DNA of 64,000 bases, taken from Cupriavidus neocaledonicus. Lineage in GTDB: Bacteria; Pseudomonadota; Gammaproteobacteria; Burkholderiales; Burkholderiaceae. Of this stretch, positions 36,374 to 44,960 are shown one piece after another. The number at the start of each line of letters is the position of its first letter. Positions within the stretch are counted from its first letter, which is position 1. A program made the position numbers and the translations under genes. The notes beneath the pieces were generated by a model. The model was not told the origin of the DNA, did not search any database, and saw only the letters and a program-made list of their open reading frames with translations. The stretch is taken from the NCBI RefSeq assembly GCF_000372525.1, contig NZ_AQUR01000083.1, positions 37,278 through 101,277 on the forward strand. Reading direction: 5' to 3'.

Positions 36374-36778
36374 ATGCCGAAGAAGTGGCTCAACAAGGTG
36401 AAATGGGACGACAACGGCCTGGTGCCGGTGATCGTGCAGGAAGTCGGCTCGAACGACGTGCTGATGTTTGCGTTCATGAACCGCGAGGCGCTGCTGCGCA
36501 CCGTGGAGCTGGGCGAGGCCGTGTTCTGGTCGCGCTCGCGCAAGCGCCTGTGGCACAAGGGCGAAGAATCGGGCCATGTGCAGAAGGTGCACGAGATCCG
36601 TCTGGACTGCGATGAAGATGTGGTGCTGCTGAAGGTGACGCAAGTCGACAGCATCGCGTGCCATACCGGGCGCCATTCCTGCTTCTTCCAGAAATTCGAG
36701 GGCGATGCGGACGCCGGCGACTGGCAGACGGTCGAGCCGGTGCTGAAGGACCCTGCCCAGATCTACACCAAGCCATGA
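36374..36778 (+). CDS. hisI: Phosphoribosyl-AMP cyclohydrolase
   Basis: HisI opens the purine ring of phosphoribosyl-AMP. The 134-residue stand-alone protein has [18 protein letters not shown] and the metal-binding region [13 protein letters not shown] with CHTGRHSCF downstream. It is separate from HisE, unlike the fused E. coli protein, and overlaps hisE by four bases. Confidence 0.96.
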   Translation: MPKKWLNKVKWDDNGLVPVIVQEVGSNDVLMFAFMNREALLRTVELGEAVFWSRSRKRLWHKGEESGHVQKVHEIRLDCDEDVVLLKVTQVDSIACHTGRHSCFFQKFEGDADAGDWQTVEPVLKDPAQIYTKP

Positions 36779-37146
36779 GCGACGACGCACTCAGCAGCAA
36801 CGATGTCCTGGCGCGCCTGGCCGAGGTGCTGGAATCGCGCAAGCCCGCCAACGGCGGTGACCCCGACAAATCCTACGTGGCGCGCCTGTTCAGCAAGGGC
36901 GACGACGCCATCCTGAAGAAGATCGGCGAGGAAGCCACCGAGACCGTGATGGCCGCCAAGGACGCGCGCGCCGCCGGCGAGATCGGCGCCGCGGCCGGCA
37001 AGGTGGTCTATGAAGTGGCCGACCTGTGGTTCCACAGCATGGTGCTGCTGGCAAACTTCGGCCTGACGCCGGCTGACGTGGTCAACGAGCTGGCGCGGCG
37101 CGAAGGGCTGTCCGGCCTGGAAGAAAAGGCCCGGCGCAAGGACTAG
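36775..37146 (+). CDS. hisE: Phosphoribosyl-ATP pyrophosphohydrolase
   Basis: HisE hydrolyses phosphoribosyl-ATP to phosphoribosyl-AMP, the second step of the pathway. The 123-residue product is an all-helical MazG-like protein with [24 protein letters not shown] and the acidic metal site [13 protein letters not shown]. Its ATG overlaps the hisI stop. Confidence 0.96.
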   Translation: MSDDALSSNDVLARLAEVLESRKPANGGDPDKSYVARLFSKGDDAILKKIGEEATETVMAAKDARAAGEIGAAAGKVVYEVADLWFHSMVLLANFGLTPADVVNELARREGLSGLEEKARRKD

Positions 37147-37172
37147 CCGGCGCGGATGCCGGCCGGTTTCCC

Positions 37173-37190
37173 GCCTGCCGCAAGGCAGGC
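37173..37190 (+). terminator. Hairpin after hisE, weak terminator candidate
   Basis: GCCTGCC (37173-37179) pairs with GGCAGGC (37184-37190) around a GCAA tetraloop. Only two T follow, and the next gene starts 16 bases later, so this may be an RNA-stabilising hairpin and not a full terminator. Confidence 0.35.
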
Positions 37191-37205
37191 TTCCAACCGA
37201 GGGCG

Positions 37206-37598
37206 ATGATGGCGAACGACTACACCGGGCAGGTCACCACCCCCAGCGGCGAACAGCTGGGCAGCCTGCGCAAGCTGCTGCACATTCTTTACGCGCTGTA
37301 TGCGATCTTCTGGCTCACCGGCGGCATCACCGCGCTGATCGCCATCGTGATTGACTATGTCAAGCGCGATGACGCCCGCGGATCGCTGTATGCCTCGCAC
37401 TTCGCCTGGCAGATCCGCTCGTTCTGGTGGTCGGTGGCCTGGGGCGTGCTGGGCGGGGTGCTGTTCGCGACAGTCGTGCTGATGCCGCTGGCCTTTGCCG
37501 TGTGGGGCGTGCTGTCGCTGTGGATGCTGTATCGTATCGTCAAGGGCTGGCTGTATCTGAACGACAGCAAGCCGATGTACCCGGACCAGCAGTTCTGA
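37206..37598 (+). CDS. Small membrane protein, DUF4870 family
   Basis: The 130-residue product has two or three membrane helices (about 28-50, 73-95 and 95-110) and the DUF4870 pattern, including DYVKRDDARGSLYASHFAWQ. Family members have no known function. In related genomes this gene commonly follows hisE, which fits its position here. Confidence 0.8.
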   Translation: MMANDYTGQVTTPSGEQLGSLRKLLHILYALYAIFWLTGGITALIAIVIDYVKRDDARGSLYASHFAWQIRSFWWSVAWGVLGGVLFATVVLMPLAFAVWGVLSLWMLYRIVKGWLYLNDSKPMYPDQQF

Positions 37599-37658
37599 GG
37601 TCGGGCACACGATGCATGTGTTGGTCACTGGTGCCGCGGCTGTCGCAATGAAATTTTC

Positions 37659-38015
37659 ATGAACGCTCAGGATAATTGCATCTTCTGCAAGATCGTGGCC
37701 GGCCAGCTGCCGTCGAACAAAGTCTATGAAGACGACGACATGCTGGCTTTCCACGATATCCATCCCAAGGCCCCGGTACACTTGCTGGTCATTCCCAAGG
37801 CACATGTCGACTCGCTGGCCGATTGCGGCGCCGGTGAAGGGGAGGTGCTTGCTAGAATGATGCTGAAGGTGCCTGAACTGGCGCGCGCGGCCGGCTGTTC
37901 CAACGGCTTCCGGACGGTGATCAATACCGGCCCGGACGGCGGACAGGAGGTCTACCACCTGCACCTGCATGTGCTGGGTGGACCGCGCCACGCCTGGAAG
38001 GGACCGCTGCCCTGA
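37659..38015 (+). CDS. HIT-family nucleotide hydrolase (HinT-like)
   Basis: The 118-residue histidine-triad protein has the zinc-type Cys pair in CIFCKIVAG and the catalytic triad in VYHLHLHVLGG. HinT proteins hydrolyse purine nucleoside phosphoramidates; the exact substrate here is inferred. The gene lies between hisE and tatA, as in many proteobacteria. Confidence 0.92.
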   Translation: MNAQDNCIFCKIVAGQLPSNKVYEDDDMLAFHDIHPKAPVHLLVIPKAHVDSLADCGAGEGEVLARMMLKVPELARAAGCSNGFRTVINTGPDGGQEVYHLHLHVLGGPRHAWKGPLP

Positions 38016-38163
38016 CCGGGCAGCCTTGGCAGGGGAGGGTCCGCGGCGGCAACGCCCCGGGCAGAAGCTGTGCCGGCAACCGTCGCCCGGCGCGGCCATC
38101 ACGGGACGGAACAACGGGTCCGGGCAACAATGATTGCGCCCGCGGCTGCATCAGGAGCAAGAG

Positions 38164-38394
38164 ATGGGTTCGTTTAGCATTTGGCACTGGCTGATCGTGC
38201 TGGTGATCGTCATGCTGGTGTTCGGTACCAAGAAGCTGCGCAATATCGGCCAGGACCTGGGCGGCGCGGTCAAGGGCTTCAAGGACGGCATGAAGGACGG
38301 CGAAGACAAGGGCGCCCAGCCGGGCGCGTCCAAGGAACTGCGCGATTCCACCACCATCGACGTCGACGCCAAGGAAAAGTCCCGCCAGCAATAA
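38164..38394 (+). CDS. tatA: Sec-independent translocase protein TatA
   Basis: TatA oligomerises to open the pathway for folded twin-arginine proteins across the inner membrane. The 76-residue product has one N-terminal membrane helix (about 4-21), the FG hinge in [15 protein letters not shown] and an amphipathic helix. AGGAG six bases upstream fixes ATG 38164; an earlier in-frame start would add ten non-family residues. Confidence 0.95.
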   Translation: MGSFSIWHWLIVLVIVMLVFGTKKLRNIGQDLGGAVKGFKDGMKDGEDKGAQPGASKELRDSTTIDVDAKEKSRQQ

Positions 38395-38485
38395 GCCGGC
38401 GGTGTGCCCCCTGCCACGCAAATCTCGCTGCGCGTGTCGTTGCGCGCCCGCGCTATCCCGCATGTTGTCCGCATGATGTGTCTGC

Positions 38486-39007
38486 ATGATTGATCTCGGC
38501 ATTTCCAAGCTGGCGCTGATTGGCGCCGTGGCACTGATCGTGATCGGTCCCGAACGGCTGCCCAAGGTCGCGCGCACGGTCGGTGCGCTGGTCGGCCGTG
38601 CACAGCGCTACATCAACGACGTCAAGGCCGAGGTCAGCCGCGAGGTCGAACTGGAAGAACTGCGCAAGATGCGCACGGAATTCGAGGACGCCGCACGCGA
38701 CGTCGAGCGCACCATCCACAAGGAAGTCAGCGAGCAGAGCCAGGCGCTCAACGACGCCCTCGGCGGCGTCGAAACCAGCGCAGCCACCGGCGCGGGGAGC
38801 GGCAGCGATGCTAGCGGCGGCTTCGTGCCCAGCTGGGACGCGGCGCACAAGGCGCACAACGGGCGCAAGAGCTGGCGCGTCAAGCAGGGCGCGCGTCCGC
38901 TGTGGTTCAAGCGCCAGCACAATGTCCGCGTCTGGGTGCAGTCGGGCGCGGCGCGCGTCAAGCGGCACCGGCCGGTGAGCCGGCCCTCCCGCTCCTTCTT
39001 CGAATAA
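38486..39007 (+). CDS. tatB: Sec-independent translocase protein TatB
   Basis: TatB forms the twin-arginine receptor with TatC. The 173-residue product begins MIDLGISKL, has one membrane helix (about 5-20) ending in IGPERLPKVAR, a long charged amphipathic and coiled helix (about 40-90), and a basic C-terminal tail. Confidence 0.95.
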   Translation: MIDLGISKLALIGAVALIVIGPERLPKVARTVGALVGRAQRYINDVKAEVSREVELEELRKMRTEFEDAARDVERTIHKEVSEQSQALNDALGGVETSAATGAGSGSDASGGFVPSWDAAHKAHNGRKSWRVKQGARPLWFKRQHNVRVWVQSGAARVKRHRPVSRPSRSFFE

Positions 39008-39131
39008 GCATGGCGCGCGGCGAATTCCTGCCGGCCGCCGTGGCCGCTGTCGTTGTGTCCGCCTCCCCCCGCCGCAACGTTGCGGTTTCATCGATCCACT
39101 TGCCGGCCCTCGCGGCTGAGCGGTTCACGCC

Positions 39132-39938
39132 ATGAGCGACACCCGGTCCTCCGATCCCCACGACCCGCAAGACGAGTCGCAGCAGGAAACCTTCATCTCC
39201 CACCTGATCGAGTTGCGCCAGCGACTGGTCAAGGCGGTGGCCGGCATCATCCTGGTGTTCGTCTCGCTGGTCTACTGGGCGCCGGTCATCTTCAACCTGT
39301 TCTCCGCGCCGCTGATGGAATCGCTGCCCAAGGGGGGCAAGATGATCGTCACGGACGTGACCGGCTCGTTCTTCGTGCCGATGAAGGTGACCTTGCTGGT
39401 GGCATTCCTGATCGCGCTGCCATGGGTGCTGTACCAGGTCTGGCAGTTTGTCGCGCCCGGCCTGTACCAGCATGAGAAGCGCCTGATCCTGCCGCTGGTA
39501 TCGAGCAGTTATTTCCTGTTCCTGTGCGGCGTGGCCTTTGCATATTTTCTGGTGTTCCCCACGGTGTTCCATTTCATGGCGCACTACAACGCGCCGCTGG
39601 GGGCGGAGATGTCCACCGACATCGATAAATACCTCAGCTTCGCCATGACCACGTTCCTGGCCTTCGGCATTACCTTCGAAGTGCCGGTGGTGGTGATCGT
39701 GCTGGTGCGGTTTGGCGTGGTGGAACTGGAAAAACTCAAGCAGATCCGCCCCTATGTGATCGTCGGGGCTTTCATCATTGCGGCCATCGTCACGCCGCCG
39801 GACGTGCTGTCGCAACTGCTGCTCGCGGTCCCTCTGGTGGCCCTCTATGAACTTGGCCTGATCCTGGCCCGTTTTGTCGGACGCCCGGCAGGCGAAGAGG
39901 CCACTTCCGCAGAAACACAGCCGGACGAATCGCACTGA
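39132..39938 (+). CDS. tatC: Sec-independent translocase protein TatC
   Basis: TatC recognises the twin-arginine signal. The 268-residue product has six membrane helices and the conserved N-terminal FISHLIELRQRLVKAV with Glu, the periplasmic loop and the AFGITFEVPVV segment. It starts 124 bases after tatB. The run CGGGCTTTTT after its stop lacks a convincing stem. Confidence 0.96.
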   Translation: MSDTRSSDPHDPQDESQQETFISHLIELRQRLVKAVAGIILVFVSLVYWAPVIFNLFSAPLMESLPKGGKMIVTDVTGSFFVPMKVTLLVAFLIALPWVLYQVWQFVAPGLYQHEKRLILPLVSSSYFLFLCGVAFAYFLVFPTVFHFMAHYNAPLGAEMSTDIDKYLSFAMTTFLAFGITFEVPVVVIVLVRFGVVELEKLKQIRPYVIVGAFIIAAIVTPPDVLSQLLLAVPLVALYELGLILARFVGRPAGEEATSAETQPDESH

Positions 39939-40057
39939 GGCGGGCTTTTTCGCCAGCCACAGTGCCGGTTTGCACCAAGTTGGGGATTTTTGCCCGCATT
40001 CCTGTTGCTCCCGGACAACAAAAACCGCCAGTAAGCATGGTTTACGCCGAAAAAGCC

Positions 40058-40087
40058 TTCTGACGGCCGGGGGGGCTGGCACATAAT
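40058..40087 (+). promoter_or_regulatory. Probable sigma-70 promoter for the porin
   Basis: A -35-like TTCTGA (40058-40063) and a -10-like CATAAT (40082-40087) lie 18 bases apart, ahead of a 5' leader of about 80 bases. Confidence 0.45.
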
Positions 40088-40115
40088 ACGCAGCAGACGT
40101 GAATGTAAATGCGTC

Positions 40116-40131
40116 GCCCAAGCACTTGGGC
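40116..40131 (+). promoter_or_regulatory. Palindromic hairpin in the porin leader
   Basis: GCCCAAG (40116-40122) and CTTGGGC (40125-40131) are perfect inverted arms two bases apart. The site lies between the likely promoter and the start codon, so it could be an operator or, in the RNA, a leader stem. A two-base loop is too tight for the full hairpin, which favours a protein site or a shorter RNA stem. Confidence 0.5.
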
Positions 40132-40171
40132 AACCAAGATTTCCCAATCAGTTGACAAGGAAAGTGTCGAT

Positions 40172-41266
40172 ATGAAGATGAAACTGTTTGCTGCTGCCGT
40201 CGCCGCTCTGGCCGCTGGTGGCGCTTATGCCCAATCGAGCGTGACCCTGTACGGCGTGGCTGACGTCGGCCTCGAATACGTCAGCAAGGCCAACGCTGCC
40301 GGCGACGATCTGTTCCGCATGTCGTCGGGTAACCAGTCCGGTTCGCGCTGGGGCCTGCGTGGCGTGGAAGACCTGGGTGGCGGTCTGAAGGGCGTGTTCG
40401 TCCTGGAAAGCGGTTTCGACCTGGATGATGGTCGCTCGGCTCAAGGCGGTCGTCTGTTCGGTCGTCAAGCCTACGTCGGTCTGCAAAGCAACTTCGGTTC
40501 GCTGCTGCTGGGCCGTCAACAGACCGCCTTCTACGACTTCGGCCTGATCTATGACCCGATGGCCATCTCGTCGCGCTACGGTATCCTGGCTCAGGACGCC
40601 GCCTTCGCTTCGCGCGCCGACAACACCGTCAAGTACATCGGCAAGTTCGGTGGCCTGACCGCTTCGGCCTTCTACAGCTTCAACAACAACGGCCAGGAAG
40701 TCGCCGGCGCCTTCCGCCGCGGCCAAGAGTATGGCGCCATGCTGAACTACGCAGCTGGCCCGTTCTCGGTTGGTGCTGCTTATGACGAAGTGCACGGCCA
40801 GACCACCGGCACCGCCGCTGCTCCGGTCGACGCAAGCGGTCAGCGTATCCGCCGCGCCACCGTGGGTGCCAACTACGCCTTCGGCCCGGCCAAGGTCTAC
40901 GCTGGCTACCGTTGGGCCAAGGCTGCCGACGGCGCCGCTCTGCCGGGCCAAGTGGCGACTGCCGCCAACCCGCTGGGCATCAACGGTACCTCCAACCTGT
41001 ACTGGCTGGGTCTGGGTTACCAGCTGACCCCGGCGTTCTCGCTGTCGGGCGCTGCTTACTACCAAGACTTCCGCAAGACCGACGCCGATCCGTGGCAATT
41101 CGTCGTGACCGCCGACTACGCGCTGTCGAAGCGTACCGACGTGTACACCTCGCTGTCGTACGCTCTGAACGACAACGGCTCGCTGCTGGGCGTGAACGGC
41201 TTCAACACCGTCCAGTCCGGCAAGGACCAGTTCGGTGCTGTGGTCGGCCTGCGCCACAAGTTCTAA
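40172..41266 (+). CDS. Outer-membrane porin (Gram-negative porin, Burkholderiales type)
   Basis: The 364-residue product has a signal peptide (about 1-20, ending AYA), then QSSVTLYGVADVGLEYV, the typical first strand of trimeric 16-strand porins of this order. It ends GLRHKF with the C-terminal Phe used by the BAM complex. Codons such as GCT, GGT and CGT are much more frequent than in the neighbours, as in very highly expressed genes. AAGGAAAG lies before ATG 40172; ATG 40178 is also possible. The diffusion selectivity is unknown. Confidence 0.94.
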   Translation: MKMKLFAAAVAALAAGGAYAQSSVTLYGVADVGLEYVSKANAAGDDLFRMSSGNQSGSRWGLRGVEDLGGGLKGVFVLESGFDLDDGRSAQGGRLFGRQAYVGLQSNFGSLLLGRQQTAFYDFGLIYDPMAISSRYGILAQDAAFASRADNTVKYIGKFGGLTASAFYSFNNNGQEVAGAFRRGQEYGAMLNYAAGPFSVGAAYDEVHGQTTGTAAAPVDASGQRIRRATVGANYAFGPAKVYAGYRWAKAADGAALPGQVATAANPLGINGTSNLYWLGLGYQLTPAFSLSGAAYYQDFRKTDADPWQFVVTADYALSKRTDVYTSLSYALNDNGSLLGVNGFNTVQSGKDQFGAVVGLRHKF

Positions 41267-41305
41267 TCTGACGCGGGCATCCGCCCGCTGAAGGTTGACT
41301 TGAAG

Positions 41306-41341
41306 AACGCCGGCATCCGCAAGGATGCCGGCGTTTTCTTT
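41306..41341 (+). terminator. Rho-independent terminator after the porin
   Basis: A 13-bp stem (41306-41318 with 41323-41335) has a GCAA loop and is followed by TTTTCTTTT. Confidence 0.9.
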
Positions 41342-41627
41342 TGTGCAATCCAAGGTGAGGCAATCGCTAGCAAGGGTTGGCGCTTTGCGCTGCGTCCGAG
41401 TTGCCGTCAGACCGTGCGAGTTTCCATTGGGACAGGACCGGTCCGCATTTGCCCATTCAAACCACTCGGATCGTGGCGGCCAGGCATGGCACGCTGGCAG
41501 ACCCATCCGGACGGGCTGTCACCGTCAGGGCAACTGGCGTTGTAAGGCAGGATGCGGCTCTGCCGAAATCGATCGCAGGCCGACCCGTCTGGCTGCTACT
41601 GCCCAGTCCCGGAATCGATGCGGGCAC

Positions 41628-41655
41628 AAAAAAACCCGCCATCGCTGGCGGGTTT
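41628..41655 (-). terminator. Rho-independent terminator after the HtrA gene
   Basis: On the minus strand, AAACCCGCC pairs with GGCGGGTTT around a six-base loop, followed by a run of T (TTTTTTTG). Confidence 0.88.
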
Positions 41656-41683
41656 GCTTGCTCGGGTACCGGCACGGTCCGGC

Positions 41684-42877
41684 CTATTCTTCCTCTTCGA
41701 AGGGCAGCGAGCGGCGCGGCGGCGGGGGGCGCTTGCCGATGGTCACCGTCAGGTCCGTCGGCTTGCCGCGGCGGATCACCGTCATCTTGATGTCCACGCC
41801 GGGCTTGAGCTGCGCAATGGCATTCAGAAGCGCCGTGGTGTCCGTGATCGACAAGCCATCCACCTTGGTCAGCACATCGCCTGGCCGCACCCCGGCCTTG
41901 TCGGCCGGGCCGCCCTGGACCACGGCGGCGATCAGTGCGCCTTCCTTGGCATCGAGTCCGAACGACTCGGCAATCTCCGGCGTCATGTCCTGCGGCTCGA
42001 CGCCGATCCATCCGCGCGTCACGCTGCCGGTCGAGATGATCGACTCCATCACCTGCTTGGCCGTCGATACGGGGATGGCGAAACCGATACCCAGCGAGCC
42101 GCCCGAGCGCGAATAGATCGCCGTATTGATACCCAGCAGGTTGCCCTGCGCGTCCACCAGCGCGCCGCCCGAGTTGCCGGGGTTGATCGCTGCATCGGTC
42201 TGGATGAAGTTCTCGAAGGTGTTGATGCCCAGGTGGCTGCGGCCCAGCGCCGACACGATGCCCATCGTCACGGTCTGGCCGACGCCGAACGGGTTGCCGA
42301 TGGCCAGCACCACGTCGCCGACCTTCACGTTCTCGAGCCGGCCCAGCGTGATCGCCGGCAGGTCCTTGAGCGTCACCTTCAGCACGGCCAGGTCGGTTTC
42401 CGGGTCGGAGCCGACCACCTTGGCATTGGCCTTGCGGCCATCGGTCAGCGCGATCTCGATCTCGTCGGCGCCGTCGACCACGTGGTGGTTGGTTAGAATG
42501 TAACCCTCGGCGCTGACAATGACGCCGGACCCCAGGCTGGAGACCGGCTCCTGCCGCTCGGGCAGGCGGTCGCCGAAGAAAAAGCGGAACCACGGATCCT
42601 CGGCCTGCGGATTGGGCGAGCGCTTGTTGCCGTTCTTGCTGGTAAAGATATTGACCACCGCCGGCATGGCCAGCTGGGCGGCTTCGCTATATGACCCTTC
42701 GGCCGCAGGACCGGACACGTTGGGCACGACCTCCTTGAGCGCCACGATGGGCGAGCCGGATTGGACCGCGACGCGCCCCCTCTGCAGCCATTCAGGCTTG
42801 AGCGTTGCCACGACGAACCAGACCGCCAGCACGACGGTGACAGCCTGGGCAAAGAACAGCCAAAAGCGCCGCAACAT
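41684..42877 (-). CDS. HtrA-family serine protease with one PDZ domain (DegS/DegQ-like)
   Basis: The 397-residue product has one N-terminal membrane anchor (about 8-25), a trypsin-like domain with His at about 132 (TNHHVVDG), Asp at 162 (ETDLAVLKV) and Ser at 236 (NPGNSGGAL), and one PDZ domain (about 285-380). One anchor and one PDZ resemble DegS, a periplasmic stress sensor protease, but the loops that distinguish DegS from DegQ cannot be judged. Start ATG 42877 lies 20 bases from the divergent Nif3 start; a TTG at 42907 would overlap that gene. Confidence 0.9.
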   Translation of the reverse strand: MLRRFWLFFAQAVTVVLAVWFVVATLKPEWLQRGRVAVQSGSPIVALKEVVPNVSGPAAEGSYSEAAQLAMPAVVNIFTSKNGNKRSPNPQAEDPWFRFFFGDRLPERQEPVSSLGSGVIVSAEGYILTNHHVVDGADEIEIALTDGRKANAKVVGSDPETDLAVLKVTLKDLPAITLGRLENVKVGDVVLAIGNPFGVGQTVTMGIVSALGRSHLGINTFENFIQTDAAINPGNSGGALVDAQGNLLGINTAIYSRSGGSLGIGFAIPVSTAKQVMESIISTGSVTRGWIGVEPQDMTPEIAESFGLDAKEGALIAAVVQGGPADKAGVRPGDVLTKVDGLSITDTTALLNAIAQLKPGVDIKMTVIRRGKPTDLTVTIGKRPPPPRRSLPFEEEE

Positions 42878-42897
42878 ATTGGAGTTTTGAGCAGAAA

Positions 42898-43644
42898 ATG
42901 AAAACAAAAGAGCTTGAATTGTACTTGAACGACCTGTTGGAAGTTTCCCGCTACAAGGACTATTGTCCCAATGGGCTGCAAGTGCAAGGTCGCTCGGAGA
43001 TCACACATGTGGTGACTGGGGTGACGGCAAGCCTGGCGCTGGTCGAGGCCGCGGTCGAGGCGGGCGCCGACGCCATTCTCGTGCATCACGGCTATTTCTG
43101 GAAAAACGAGGATGCGCGCGTGGTCGGGCAGAAGCATGCGCGCCTGAAGTGCTTGCTCGGGGCGGATATCAATCTGTTCGCCTACCACCTGCCGCTGGAT
43201 AATCACCCGGAATTCGGCAATAACGCGCAACTGGGCCTGCATCTCGGCTTCACTCCCACCGGCCGCTTCAGCGATGACCAGCTGGGCTGGACGGGGACGC
43301 TGCCTGCGCCGATGCCGCTGTCTGCGCTGGCGGCGCATGTCGGCGGCGTGCTCGGGCGCGAGCCGCTCGCGATCGGCGAGCCTGGCCAGATGATCCGCAC
43401 CGTCGGCTGGTGCACGGGTGGGGCGCAAGGCTATTTCGATGCCGCGGTCGCCGCGGGCGTCGATGCCTATCTGAGCGGCGAAGTCTCGGAGCAGACCACG
43501 CACCTGGCGCGCGAGAGCGGCGTGGCCTATCTGGCAGCCGGCCATCATGCGACCGAACGCTATGGCATTCGCTCGCTGGGCGAGCATGTGGCCCAACGCT
43601 TCGGCCTGCGCCATACCTTTATTGATATTCCGAATCCGGTCTGA
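42898..43644 (+). CDS. Nif3-like dinuclear metal center protein (YbgI family)
   Basis: The 248-residue product has the Nif3 fold: [11 protein letters not shown] near the N-terminus, ILVHHGYFW with metal-binding His residues, and the C-terminal [18 protein letters not shown] segment. Family members bind two metals and are linked to GTP cyclohydrolase-like or coenzyme chemistry, but the function is not settled. The ribosome-binding site is weak. It diverges from the HtrA gene with only 20 bases between start codons. Confidence 0.9.
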   Translation: MKTKELELYLNDLLEVSRYKDYCPNGLQVQGRSEITHVVTGVTASLALVEAAVEAGADAILVHHGYFWKNEDARVVGQKHARLKCLLGADINLFAYHLPLDNHPEFGNNAQLGLHLGFTPTGRFSDDQLGWTGTLPAPMPLSALAAHVGGVLGREPLAIGEPGQMIRTVGWCTGGAQGYFDAAVAAGVDAYLSGEVSEQTTHLARESGVAYLAAGHHATERYGIRSLGEHVAQRFGLRHTFIDIPNPV

Positions 43645-43658
43645 TCTGACCAAAAACA

Positions 43659-43685
43659 AAACGGCCCCAGCGGGGCCGTTTTATC
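43659..43685. terminator. Bidirectional terminator between nif3 and mscL
   Basis: AAACGGCCCC (43659-43668) pairs with GGGGCCGTTT (43672-43681) around AGC, with T-runs usable in both directions for the convergent genes. Confidence 0.88.
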
Positions 43686-43700
43686 GTTCGGGATTCGAAA

Positions 43701-44126
43701 TCAGCGGGCCTTCAGGCTGTCACGGATTTCACGCAGCAGTGCCACTTCCTCGGGCGGGGCGGCGGGCGGCGGCGCCGGTTCTTCGGCGCGCATCCGGTTG
43801 AAGGCACGCACCATCAGAAAGATGATGAAGGCCAGGATGATGAAGTTGACGACGATGGTCAGGAAGTTGCCGTAGGCAAACACCGGTACGCCGGCCTTCT
43901 TCAGTGCATCGAGCGTCAGCGGTGTCCCGGGAGGGGGATCCGCCAGAACAATAAACATACTGGAGAAATCCAGCTTGCCCACCACACGGCCCACCAACGG
44001 CATGATCAGGTCGTTGACCACCGAATCCACGATCTTGCCGAACGCCGCGCCAATGATCACACCGACAGCCAGGTCAATGACGTTGCCGCGTACGGCGAAG
44101 GTTCTGAATTCCGAGATCATGCCCAT
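43701..44126 (-). CDS. mscL: Large-conductance mechanosensitive channel
   Basis: MscL opens under membrane tension to protect cells from hypoosmotic shock. The 141-residue product has the canonical [27 protein letters not shown] first helix, a periplasmic loop and the second helix (about 75-98), then a Pro/Glu-rich C-terminal bundle. The start at 44126 follows AAGGAG; an earlier in-frame ATG would add non-family residues. Confidence 0.96.
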   Translation of the reverse strand: MGMISEFRTFAVRGNVIDLAVGVIIGAAFGKIVDSVVNDLIMPLVGRVVGKLDFSSMFIVLADPPPGTPLTLDALKKAGVPVFAYGNFLTIVVNFIILAFIIFLMVRAFNRMRAEEPAPPPAAPPEEVALLREIRDSLKAR

Positions 44127-44340
44127 GGGGGGTTCTCCTTCTTGTGGCGATGGGTGAACGCTTTCAAGCTGGAAGCCTGCCGCATCACTCACCGGAAATC
44201 AAGCGTGGAGCCGGATTTCCGGGATGCATGTCCGATAATCGCGCGAGGCCGTGGCATTTTCTGCCTATCTAGTGCGCAGGTGTCTAAGGTACACTTTATG
44301 GTTGACGCAAAATCTAAATTGACTTCCCCTGGGGTTTGGA

Positions 44341-44958
44341 ATGAGTGACCAGCAAGACGTGAAGAGCGTGGATAAAGGTCGCCGCAATTGGTTGATCGCG
44401 ACATCCGTCGCTGGCGGCGTCGGAGGCGTGGCGGTAGCGGTTCCTTTCGTCAGTACCTTTGCACCATCGGAGAAGGCCAAGGCCGCGGGTGCCCCAGTCG
44501 AGGCGGATATCGGCGCCCTGAAGCCGGGCGAGATGATGACCGTCGAGTGGCGCGGCAAACCGGTCTGGATCATGCGGCGCACGGAGGAGCAACTGGCGTC
44601 GCTGAAAAAGACGGATGGCGAAGTGGCCGATCCCAATTCCGACATTCCGTTCACCATGCAGACGCCCGAGTACTGCAAGAACGAAACCCGTTCGCGTCCG
44701 GAACACAAGGACGTGCTGGTGGTAGTGGGCATCTGTTCCCATCTCGGCTGTTCCCCCTCGGGCCCCTTCGCCCCCGGTGCCAATCCTCAGCTCGGCACTG
44801 ATCCCGGTTTCCTCTGCCCCTGCCATGGATCGACCTTCGATCTGGCCGGGCGCGTCTTCAAGAACAAGCCGGCTCCGCAGAATCTCGATGTTCCCCCCTA
44901 CCAGTTCCTGTCCGAAAGCAAGATCGTGATCGGCAAGGACGAGAAAGGAGAAGCCTGA
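44341..44958 (+). CDS. petA: Ubiquinol-cytochrome c reductase iron-sulfur (Rieske) subunit
   Basis: PetA passes electrons from ubiquinol to cytochrome c1 in the bc1 complex. The 205-residue product has an uncleaved twin-arginine-type anchor (GRRNWLIATS at about 13-22) and the Rieske motifs CSHLGC and CPCHGS that bind the 2Fe-2S cluster. Rieske proteins are known Tat substrates, and tatABC is a few kb upstream. It is the first gene of petABC, two bases before petB. Confidence 0.96.
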   Translation: MSDQQDVKSVDKGRRNWLIATSVAGGVGGVAVAVPFVSTFAPSEKAKAAGAPVEADIGALKPGEMMTVEWRGKPVWIMRRTEEQLASLKKTDGEVADPNSDIPFTMQTPEYCKNETRSRPEHKDVLVVVGICSHLGCSPSGPFAPGANPQLGTDPGFLCPCHGSTFDLAGRVFKNKPAPQNLDVPPYQFLSESKIVIGKDEKGEA

Positions 44959-44960
44959 TC

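Larger units (their letters stand above)
41267..41683. other. Gene-free region between the porin and the HtrA gene
   Basis: This 417-base region holds the porin terminator at 41306 and the HtrA terminator at 41628. I see no credible gene or promoter between them; both flanking genes end here. Confidence 0.7.
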
